From: Protonemura montana
Lineage: Eukaryota > Arthropoda > Insecta > Plecoptera > Nemouridae
Assembly: GCA_947568835.1 (NCBI GenBank)
Contig: OX387608.1
Coordinates: 10,268,001 to 10,332,000, forward strand
Direction: 5' to 3'
Length of the DNA stretch: 64,000 bases
In this document: positions 61,401 through 64,000 of the stretch, piece after piece
Layout: every line of letters begins with the position of its first letter
Position numbering within the stretch: the first letter of the stretch is position 1
Translations under genes and position numbers: made by a program
Notes under the pieces: model-generated
What the model was told of the DNA's origin: nothing
The model's database searches: none
The model's input: only the letters and a program-made list of their open reading frames with translations

Positions 61401-62496
61401 CGGGACGCGCGACGTCGCGTTCGTTCGACGCCAGCGGCTCGAGGAAAGAGACGAGAGGTTCTTTGTCTTTGCCCACGCACTGAATGATGGCCGAGGCGTT
61501 CTTGTGGCCCAAAATGTCCTTCTCGTCCTCGAGCAGCGACACGTTGTGGTCGCCCATCGCGTGCGCAACGAACGATTTTGCGTAACCGAACGAGAGTTTA
61601 CAAATAAAACACATGAGGATCGGTTTGACAGGAACTGACGAACAATCCTTGCCGAACTTGTCGTTCTTCTTCTTTTTCTCTTCGGCCGTGTCGACTTCTT
61701 CCTCGAGTTTATCGTCACTATCACCAGCTTTATTATCACGAACAGTATAGACCCTGTAACTATGCATAATCGGGACTTCAGGAACTATTTTCTTGTCTTG
61801 CAGGATCGTGGAGGCGTACGCGGCCGTGCTGCCGTAGAGCGCGTTGTACAGCGACGGATTGCGCGACACGTAGAACGCGTTGGCGATCTGCGGGAACACT
61901 TGGTACTGCGATAGACTGACCCCTCGGCCGTCGACGATGCACCCGTCGCCGCCGATCATTGGCAGATCCGCCAGACTCGTGTCCTCTTCGCTCAACTCGC
62001 TGTCCTCGATGATGTACGCCGAGCCGTCCGGATTGTAGACAATTTTACCGGCAAACTTTTCAACGTCCGAGGTACCACAAGAGTCATCGTTTTCGGGTGC
62101 GAAGCCTCTCGTCGTGCTGTCTTTCGTTTTACATTTGCCCAGTTTGTTGGCGGTGGTGGTGGTGGTGTACTCATCGTCTTCGGACCCTTCCGACTCGACG
62201 TCTGGCCTCATTTTGGCGACGTTGGCGTCAGCGACGTCGCTGATCCGCGTCATGTGAACGTCGTCGTGTAGGAACTTGCTGCCGGACGGTGGCGACGACA
62301 TCCTTCTCTCGTCTTCCTCGCGGCCGGCGATGACCGCGGCCGGCGGGGACGCTGATGCTTCTTCTCCTGGACTCATCTCTTCGGAAGGAAATTCGTCCCT
62401 CTTGCGTTTCCGCTTGCGACTCGTCGCCGAGTGGTTGCTGAGCTCCGAACCGTGATCCTGTTCGTCTAGAGACGGGCCGATTGTAGGCGTGGGCAT
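3751..62496 (-). CDS. ZFHX: ZFHX3/ZFHX4-type zinc-finger homeobox transcription factor (spliced, four coding exons)
   Basis: Nuclear DNA-binding transcription factor of the ATBF1/ZFHX3-ZFHX4/zfh2 family, known for neuronal differentiation and patterning roles. The coding sequence joins 62496-59130, 55800-52442, 51869-48368 and 4475-3751. Junction phases (1, 0, 1) agree and give 3,650 residues. I count about 26 C2H2 or C2HC finger-like units: 9 in exon 1, 11 in exon 2, 4 in exon 3 and 2 in exon 4, some degenerate. Four homeodomains lie at about residues 2248-2308, 2562-2621, 2861-2920 and 3160-3219. Fingers and homeodomains follow the same order as in vertebrate ZFHX3, including signature stretches such as CPKCNWHYKY, KPYRCEVCNYSTTTKGNL and WFQNARQKARK. 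Vertebrate ZFHX2 and Drosophila zfh2 have three homeodomains, so four points to the ZFHX3/4 type. The first finger of human ZFHX3, before the IVYxPDGSAYI block, is not present. Family identity is certain; orthology to ZFHX3 versus ZFHX4 cannot be assigned. Confidence 0.96.
6640..7110. promoter_or_regulatory. cluster of homeodomain core sites (TAAT/ATTA)
   Basis: Within about 470 bp there are at least ten TAAT/ATTA cores, including paired sites TTAATTAATT (around 6808), CTAATTAATC (around 6904) and TTTAATTAATTACC (7047-7060). Some excess is expected in AT-rich DNA, but the repeated TAATTAAT pairs are denser than in neighbouring intron. Candidate enhancer, possibly autoregulatory since the host gene encodes homeodomains. 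Confidence 0.3.
6912..6937. repeat. perfect inverted repeat, 8-bp arms, 10-bp loop
   Basis: TCATGAGG at 6912-6919 and CCTCATGA at 6930-6937 flank a TTTATTAAT-containing loop inside the homeodomain-site cluster. Could be a dimer binding site; short enough to be chance. Confidence 0.6.
10607..10612 (-). terminator. candidate poly(A) hexamer (ATTAAA) for the ClC-7-type gene
   Basis: ATTAAA on the minus strand about 257 nt after the stop codon; a second lies at 10540-10545. I saw no AATAAA on the minus strand between 10,500 and the stop. Such hexamers are common by chance in this AT-rich DNA. Confidence 0.25.
10869..13064 (-). CDS. CLCN7: ClC-7-type chloride/proton exchanger, single exon (retrogene candidate)
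   Basis: Predicted voltage-gated Cl-/H+ antiporter of the ClC-6/ClC-7 branch, which in animals works in late endosomes and lysosomes (ClC-7 with Ostm1). 731 residues, uninterrupted. The cytosolic N-terminus is short (about 52 residues, versus about 120 in human ClC-7) but keeps YECLDYDKCEN. The membrane domain carries the three anion-pathway motifs: GSGVA (130-134; usually GSGIP), GKEGP (172-176, gating Glu 174) and GLFIP (441-445), plus the LEE segment with the proton glutamate (240-241) and the central Tyr (SIYD, 533). Two CBS domains follow at about 557-612 and 660-712, with GLRHLVVVD and a final GLEELP, which favour ClC-7 over ClC-6. The ATG is the first after an in-frame TGA 21 nt upstream and has A at -3. 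It is transcribed in the same direction as the host gene. Intact motifs in a divergent, intronless copy suggest a retrogene under selection; a short upstream exon remains possible. Confidence 0.92.
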   Translation of the reverse strand: MSVFDHGAQYKMMSHTISQKYECLDYDKCENTLTRRAEEQRGYAYTVKTELLRWFIFFLIGFSTAIAGACIEIGLDIFSNLKHDNIRHYISKCSTLNCIAIPMLIWTCSNLILVAVGTALVVYVEPIAAGSGVAGVKAFLNGINVRHFVNMRTLAVKLVSVICAIAGGLGVGKEGPMVHAGTIIGGGLSQGRSSLLKMELKWMSYFREDSEKRDFAAAGAGTGVSAAFAAPIGGVLFTLEETSSFWKQSHVVRTLFATLNGTFFLNLFLSLYITKFGQLSADELLNLGKFTGSIPWHLAEMPIFLLIGIIGGVVGALFNFLSYHLSMLRQNMSEHKIRYVLEASVVAFVSALMGLTVVYATEECSPIFKTAREWQLAGAQMKCSAGSYNTGSSLWLQTFQADIRAMFHSGPTEYSEETIGIFLAMFFVLSVLSSGLKISLGLFIPSLLIGASWGRLLGLVIYKSFPSVAWAADPGKYAILGACAQMSGIMRMTLSLTVITMETTGDLSFGLPLIVVVIVATAVGNLLVPYSIYDVILQMQKIPVLDWDPPPLTSAIVASDFMSQPVICFNLVHRVGDILDVLRETYHNGFPIKSKKGTFCGLILRSQIYVIVEFSYLLERGIDIETLNPDIFHTHFSRRHREMLMNADDETREMRINFEPFMSQSTFTVQASASLAKCFRLFRGLGLRHLVVVDDTNRVIGIITRIDLAKFHTWHKIWMCKMGLEELPIEN
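13709..13725. repeat. short inverted repeat ATGGGG/CCCCAT
   Basis: ATGGGG and CCCCAT separated by about four bases form a compact stem within a GC-richer block (13,628-13,911) that is open in one frame on each strand. Function unknown; it may mark a fragment of an unrecognised mobile element. Confidence 0.5.
14160..14328. promoter_or_regulatory. three POU octamers plus TATA-like box
   Basis: Octamers at 14160-14167 (ATGCAAAT), 14268-14275 (ATTTGCAT) and 14321-14328 (ATGCAAAT), with CTATATAATAG at about 14204-14214 between them. The cluster lies 1.1-1.3 kb upstream of the start codon of the minus-strand ClC gene. It may be a promoter or enhancer for that gene or an intronic enhancer of ZFHX; nothing in the sequence decides which. 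Confidence 0.35.
14532..14547. repeat. TG microsatellite
   Basis: Eight TG units after a T run; a TTG pentamer repeat follows at 14590-14604. Confidence 0.9.
14590..14604. repeat. TTG microsatellite
   Basis: Five TTG units following a poly-T run. Confidence 0.85.
15463..15525 (+). repeat. tRNA-like fragment (possible SINE head)
   Basis: A B-box-like GGTTCGAGCCC near 15,500 is preceded by GATAACGTCGCTGG, where an A box could lie. It resembles the fragment at about 42,016-42,086 in both blocks. No cloverleaf can be drawn and the acceptor arms do not pair, so it is not an intact tRNA. Confidence 0.3.
18669..18996 (+). repeat. interspersed repeat family, copy A
   Basis: Shares blocks with three other copies in this intron: GGCCGCCAAATTACTATTTTA at the start (21 matched positions, allowing changes), CGTCGTTTGGAGT in the middle, then the CGCCATCGGGTGGCAC / CGTTATCAC core, GCTCGTTTGCTCAACAGAAA, and an end containing CTCTGACCATACCTATAAAC. 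About 328 bp. No long coding frame. Looks like a non-autonomous DNA element. Confidence 0.7.
23209..23254 (+). other. G-run cluster with G-quadruplex potential
   Basis: Six or more runs of three to seven G within about 46 bases on the plus strand, separated by short T/A spacers. For the minus-strand host gene this strand is the template, so the pre-mRNA here is C-rich. Confidence 0.6.
24903..24926. repeat. tandem repeat (TCGAGTCT)x3
   Basis: Three perfect 8-bp units. Confidence 0.9.
27882..28200 (+). repeat. interspersed repeat family, copy B
   Basis: Same order of blocks as copy A: TTGGCGCCAATGGACTATTTT, GTTACCGTCGTTTGGAGT, the GCCATCGCGTAGTAC / CTGTTACCA core, GGTTTGCTCAACAGAAAG and a CTCTGACTACACCTATAAAC end. 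About 319 bp, more diverged in the core than copy C. Confidence 0.7.
29089..29634 (+). CDS. unidentified open frame, about 181 codons from the first ATG
   Basis: The longest uninterrupted frame in the window outside the two genes and their shadows. It begins MAINIEKFPQVFPYF, has a hydrophobic stretch (roughly residues 28-47, rich in Phe) over a poly-T/C tract, then a polar middle. I recognise no domain. T-rich tracts lower the stop frequency and the composition is not convincingly coding, so this is probably chance; it also lies antisense to the host gene's transcript. Confidence 0.12.
   Translation: MNIEKFPQVFPYFSMFCSSSFSSEVFEYVIIFSSLFFFFLFLFACALQRRAISTPYLFLTHLSSPETEQDKETFEESQRNLAWGGVRDRRDGERKSGGWKLPLYYARMCVCRVCMCSQLKQEILKTRILIGTVKTPTTSYIKQYNIPFFPLNFALSIDTPIFISHPYILTFFSGKIKSFRE
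31102..31117. repeat. poly-G homopolymer, 16 bases
   Basis: G16 run preceded by GGGT. Confidence 0.9.
31911..31928. repeat. TG microsatellite
   Basis: Nine TG units. Confidence 0.9.
32481..32796 (+). repeat. interspersed repeat family, copy C
   Basis: Starts ACACTGTCC...ATGGACGCCAAATAACTA, has GCTATTAGGCGGAGTAACCG and the best-preserved core (CGCCATCGGGTAGCACCTAC, CGTTACCACGTG, GCCGGCTCGTTTGCTCA), and ends near GTAAACTCAACGG. About 316 bp. The first block aligns with the start of copy D after its terminal sequence. Confidence 0.7.
32797..34782. other. intron segment, nothing recognised
   Basis: AT-rich DNA with short frames only. No repeats, splice-framed coding blocks or RNA structures stood out on reading. 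Confidence 0.5.
34783..35330. repeat. minisatellite, ten units of 54-56 bp
   Basis: Ten tandem units, each beginning ACAGTCTAG; starts at 34783, 34838, 34893, 34947, 35002, 35058, 35112, 35167, 35221 and 35276. Unit lengths are 55, 55, 54, 55, 56, 54, 55, 54, 55 and 55. Three subtypes are visible: X (AAGAATTGTCCCCCAGC type; 55, or 56 in unit 5), Y (GATACCAGCCCAAGGGTTG type; 54) and Z (AAGAATTGCTCACCAGC type; 55). The order is X X Y Z X Y Z Y Z X, so a YZ pair and an XYZ trimer have been duplicated as blocks. Units are contiguous, so this is not a CRISPR array, and mixed unit lengths argue against translation. Confidence 0.97.
37331..37350. repeat. CA microsatellite
   Basis: About nine CA units with one TA interruption. 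Confidence 0.9.
37399..37665 (-). CDS. candidate terminal exon of an unidentified nested gene
   Basis: On the minus strand a long pyrimidine tract ending CTATGTTAG at 37666 precedes an open frame that starts GTT ATG TCG and runs 88 codons to TGA (37401-37399). The product (VMSLDPDSYHVVIDGLVIDA onward, ending SGSASEQGND) has 27 of 88 codons starting with G and few starting with T, a pattern typical of coding DNA and unlike the AT-rich surroundings. I know no family for it. It could be the last exon of a small gene, the fossil of one, or chance. AATAAA and ATTAAA occur on the same strand about 370 nt downstream (around 37,025). Confidence 0.35.
   Translation of the reverse strand, partial: VMSLDPDSYHVVIDGLVIDACPSSRAKVVTRLNPLMASTIDIQSKILRDPRAGSTASIFNRADSRARLTILKTLQSKASGSASEQGND
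38940..38991 (-). CDS. candidate internal exon (52 nt), unidentified
   Basis: On the minus strand a T-rich tract free of AG for about 90 nt ends GGTGTGGGAAAG at 38992, followed by 52 nt reading KVHNAKEFFSMRARIGD and then the donor GAT|GTAAGT at 38940. Its frame ends in phase 0, as needed by the candidate exon at 37,665 downstream. Very short, so weak on its own. Confidence 0.22.
39632..39778 (-). pseudogene. possible transposase helix-turn-helix remnant (pogo/CENP-B-like)
   Basis: A frame on the minus strand reads KFCSLTKAQRFSILRKKN then IEYLLGVSKCAMKIVWKIN. The spacing LT..QR..IL ... LGVS......IWK resembles the N-terminal helix-turn-helix of pogo/Tigger/CENP-B proteins. It overlaps the end of repeat copy D, so it may be the remains of an autonomous relative of that repeat. 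The rest of a transposase is not visible. Only about 49 codons; chance similarity is a real alternative. Confidence 0.2.
39739..40048 (-). repeat. interspersed repeat family, copy D (inverted), with terminal inverted sequence
   Basis: In minus orientation it shows the same blocks as copies A-C: GGCAGCTAAATGATTATTTTA, GGATGCTACTAGGTGGAG, TTTCTCGCAGATTACTCGCATTTGAAACTGG, GGTGGCACCTACCGTTACC and GCCGGCTTGTTCAGCAGAAAG. At 40,005-40,048 its start is about 40 bp that match, in inverted sense, the ends of copies A-C (GAGTTTATGGGAACAGTCAG against the complement of CTCTGACTATACCTATAAAC). That gives the family imperfect terminal inverted repeats. The long matched block above is quoted only in part. Confidence 0.7.
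40739..41032 (-). CDS. candidate exon of unknown identity
   Basis: On the minus strand CACTACTTTTTGCAAG precedes an open frame of about 98 codons reading STFELSTSILTERGFSLKT and continuing through FDLIIKMFPVFLKSWREF to a stop after LVALAQKYQ. It has plausible protein character but no family I can name, and no good splice donor within it. Could be a transposon-derived fragment, a terminal exon or chance. Confidence 0.2.
41118..41132. repeat. TA microsatellite
   Basis: About seven TA units after a short C/T spacer from poly-A. Confidence 0.85.
42016..42086 (+). repeat. tRNA-like fragment (possible SINE head or decayed tRNA)
   Basis: A perfect T-arm, CGGGG TTCGAGT CCCCG, followed by a seven-base acceptor-like GCTGAGC and A. 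Upstream TAGATAACGGC could be an A box. The 5' acceptor strand and anticodon arm do not pair, so no functional tRNA is proposed. It shares blocks with the fragment near 15,463-15,525. Confidence 0.4.
44281..44309 (+). other. G-run cluster with G-quadruplex potential
   Basis: Runs of four to six G with TGG spacers; a second cluster of the same kind lies at 44,408-44,435. Confidence 0.55.
44470..44520 (-). repeat. tRNA-like fragment, minus strand
   Basis: The minus strand reads ACTGCAACGTCCAATAACTA followed by GGGGGTTCGATTCGCC. GGTTCGATTC is a canonical B box/T-loop. No partner acceptor arm is seen. Similar in part (TGCAAC...GGTTCGA) to the fragment at 15,463-15,525. Confidence 0.3.
48368..51869 (-). 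CDS. ZFHX: ZFHX coding exon 3: four homeodomains and four zinc fingers
   Basis: Encodes residues 2243-3409 plus one base. Homeodomain 1 (2248-2308) keeps the ZFHX-specific helix 3 [21 protein letters not shown]; homeodomain 2 (2562-2621) ends in VWFQNARQKARK; homeodomain 3 (2861-2920) ends in VWFQNTRARERKGQFR; homeodomain 4 (3160-3219) ends in VWFQNARAKEKK. All four retain the W-F-x-N helix-3 core, so all should bind DNA. Fingers lie at about 2652-2673, 2761-2781, 2933-2954 and 3242-3264. PLDLSKP (about 3073) is a good match to the CtBP corepressor motif PxDLS, followed by further DLS repeats. IKVEP (about 2387) and IKQEP (about 3056) fit SUMO acceptor sites. CAG-type glutamine runs lie at about 2807-2814 and 3324-3333. 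Keeping all four homeodomains in one exon matches the large penultimate exon of vertebrate ZFHX3/4. Confidence 0.96.
51870..52441 (-). other. ZFHX: ZFHX intron 2 (572 bp)
   Basis: Starts GTGAGTTG at 52441 and ends TTTACCACGCAG at 51870 on the minus strand, phase 0 on both sides. It contains one POU octamer (ATGCAAAT, 52051-52058). Nothing else stands out. Confidence 0.92.
52442..55800 (-). CDS. ZFHX: ZFHX coding exon 2: eleven zinc fingers
   Basis: Encodes residues 1123-2242. Fingers lie at about 1172-1193, 1212-1233, 1339-1361, 1375-1398 (an atypical CWKKGC knuckle that is conserved in ZFHX3), 1427-1447, 1455-1476, 1587-1609, 1631-1653, 1716-1738, 1870-1891 (ending in Cys rather than His) and 2015-2036. 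The block HVYKYRCNQCSLAFKT and the block [20 protein letters not shown] match vertebrate ZFHX3 almost residue for residue. IDLSKP at about 1754 resembles a CtBP-binding motif. A run of ten glycines (about 1401-1410) and Gln/Asn runs are coded by simple triplets, so their length may vary between individuals. The C-terminal 200 residues are Met- and Gln-rich. The exon ends GCG|GTGAGT in phase 0. Confidence 0.95.
55801..59129 (-). other. ZFHX: ZFHX intron 1 (3.3 kb)
   Basis: Bounded by GTGAGT at 59129-59124 and TTGTCGCCAG ending at 55801 on the minus strand. The phase (1) fits both flanking exons: the split codon becomes GAT, Asp 1123. The interior is AT-rich with many TAAT/ATTA cores (for example around 57,900-58,180). 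No exon or RNA gene that I can support lies inside it. Confidence 0.9.
59130..62496 (-). CDS. ZFHX: ZFHX coding exon 1: N-terminus and nine zinc fingers
   Basis: Encodes residues 1-1122 plus the first base of codon 1123. A basic patch (RKRKRKRDE, about residue 27) may be a nuclear localisation signal. The family-specific block IVYNPDGSAYIIE is at about 152-164 and KPILMCFICKLSFGY begins the first finger (296-317). Further fingers are at about 588-611 (degenerate), 621-642, 676-697, 770-792, 915-932, 955-977, 1011-1033 and 1059-1081. VMDLTRK at about 517 resembles a CtBP-type motif, and a glutamine run lies at 815-823. The exon ends TCTG|GTGAGT at 59130. Without splicing the frame would run about 50 codons further. 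Conservation with vertebrate ZFHX3 is densest from residue 615 to 1082; the linkers are divergent and rich in Ser, Gly and Pro. Confidence 0.95.
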
Positions 62497-62578
62497 CGCG
62501 AACGACCACTTCTGTTCAGCTGACAGTGCGCCTCCCCTGTTTCAACCATCACATAGTGACACTGTCGCGCGGCCCAGT
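62497..62578 (-). other. ZFHX: 5'UTR part of the first coding exon, with its splice acceptor
   Basis: On the minus strand a pyrimidine-rich tract ending in TTTTTTGCAG lies just above 62578, so the exon should start at 62578 with 82 nt of 5'UTR before the ATG at 62496. An in-frame TGA lies within these 82 nt, and the ATG at 62496 is the first in frame after it, which fixes the start codon. The acceptor implies at least one non-coding exon further upstream, as in vertebrate ZFHX3. I could not place that exon within the window. Confidence 0.7.
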
Positions 62579-64000
62579 CTGCAAAAAAGAAAACACGGAG
62601 AGCGTTAGCGTTGTCTTCTAGAGCGAGTACACTGGTTTGGCAGTTGGGCATGTATTTCAATTCACGTGTGAACCCAAAATTAAATTTGCTGATTTAAAAC
62701 CTTGAAAAATAAGACAAACACATCATTGCTTGATGCAGCATACTTCCATCATGCACAAGGTGGTGACAAACAGTGATCGTAATTTTTTTGAAACAATTTA
62801 TTCGATTATTAACGATTTTTTTTTTTGTGCCTATAGTGAAAGATTCACGATTCGTCAAGTAGATTGATGGGAAACTTATACAAATGAGATGCGAGCCGAA
62901 AGAATTTTTGTAAACACGTAGAATCTGCATAATTACTAAGTACCCTGCGTACAAGGCATCGAGTTTTGAACTCAACCCACCAATTAATAAATTCCTATTG
63001 CACGCCAGAAGCTCTCTATTAGAATGGAGCGGGGAGGCAGGATACTTGGCAGCCAACTTGGGGCAAAACATTGAAGGAACACATAAATATCAAAGGACAC
63101 TTGATAGAGATTCCCAATTTCTTTTGAACAATTGCTCTGTCAATGCGATAACGCTTTACAAATGAACACATTTCAACCAAAAATAGAAATACGGCATTCT
63201 ATGCGTCGGAAATTTGGACTTTGAAAAGTGTGGTCTTTCGGGGGCGAGGCGTTTTTGGGTGGTTTGTTTGGACGCTTGCCACTTCCTTGACGGGAGCTTT
63301 TACATACGCCACGGTTTACCGGCCAGAGGTTGGAAAAAGTCAAATGGCCAACGTCAACAAAGGTCATTTTCAGCACACGTGCGATTACTGCGCTGATCCT
63401 TGATCACCTTATTTGGAGTCTTATTAACTGGCGGTCGGACAAGATTCCGTGTATTTAATTAGGCTTTGATTATTTCTCTTTGATCAATTACGTCCAATCA
63501 TTAGCCGTTAATCAATGTTCGATATCAACAAAGATCATGCTCGATTATTCCCAGTAAGTCCAAGCAAAGTATAGACAATTAATCTTATTGTCAGCTGGAT
63601 AAACGAATTGCCAATAAACTTTGCTATTTAATTTAAAATGTTTAACATATATATTTTTTTGTAAAGCGTTACATTTTTGCAACATGCCCTCACTACCCCC
63701 CATGCAATTAAATATATAGGATATAGCATTAGACAGAGGTATTGATAATATCATTTTGACAATTGTTATAAAATATTAACAATCTATAGTCTAGCACAAA
63801 ACACCCAAGTTATAAATATTAATTTTACTGTGATGAAAGTAAGTTTATTTTTCCTAGAGAAGTTTTAATGGCAAGACAGTAAAATGATATGTTACGACAC
63901 TTTAATAGCTTTCTTATTGTTATTCTGTACCAGAAACTCTACTTTTTAAAGATAAATAATAAAGAAATATATAAAAGCTCAGATGTGTAGAGGACACAAA
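62579..64000. other. 5' intron of ZFHX upstream of the first coding exon
   Basis: Intronic by inference from the acceptor at 62579. Mostly AT-rich; a distinctly GC-richer block at about 63,205-63,405 is the only place that could hold a non-coding exon, but I found no convincing GT donor on the minus strand. No coding region is supported. Confidence 0.5.

Noticed and set aside
48354-62500. Many plus-strand and alternative-frame open stretches over the ZFHX exons (up to about 260 codons).
   Set aside because: They are antisense or shifted shadows of GC-rich, low-complexity coding exons; translations are Arg-, Ala- and Leu-rich without domains.

Overview
This window is animal nuclear DNA. It is AT-rich (by eye a little over 60% A+T), with long spliced introns, microsatellites, a minisatellite and dispersed repeats. 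It is dominated by one very large minus-strand gene, a zinc-finger homeobox transcription factor of the ZFHX3/ZFHX4 (ATBF1; zfh2) family. The protein aligns closely with vertebrate ZFHX3 over most fingers and all four homeodomains but is clearly not vertebrate. I therefore read the organism as a bilaterian invertebrate and cannot name the phylum. Layout, in the direction of transcription (high to low coordinates): a 5'UTR acceptor at 62579 shows that an upstream non-coding exon exists. Coding exon 1 is 62496-59130, intron 1 is 3.3 kb, exon 2 is 55800-52442, intron 2 is 0.57 kb, exon 3 (all four homeodomains) is 51869-48368, then comes a 43.9-kb last intron, and exon 4 is 4475-3751. The splice phases fit at every junction and give 3,650 codons plus a stop, close to human ZFHX3 (about 3,700). 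All three donors read G|GTGAGTT. The 43.9-kb last intron (4476-48367) holds the most interesting material. A complete intronless ClC-7-type chloride/proton exchanger gene of 731 codons (10869-13064) sits inside it on the same strand; it looks like an old, still open retrogene. The intron also carries a ten-unit 55-bp minisatellite with higher-order structure (34783-35330), four copies of an interspersed repeat of about 320 bp (one apparently with an inverted terminal sequence), tRNA-like fragments, a cluster of homeodomain core sites (6.6-7.1 kb), a cluster of three POU octamers with a TATA-like sequence (14.15-14.34 kb), and a few short minus-strand candidate exons that I cannot identify (37.4-41.0 kb). 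The remaining DNA (1-3750, the rest of the last intron, intron 1, and 62.6-64 kb) shows no gene I can support. The two confident genes have no obvious shared pathway: one is a nuclear transcription factor, the other a lysosomal/endosomal membrane transporter. Their link is positional, since every full-length ZFHX pre-mRNA must transcribe through the transporter gene in sense. That raises questions of transcriptional interference, alternative polyadenylation and shared enhancers.
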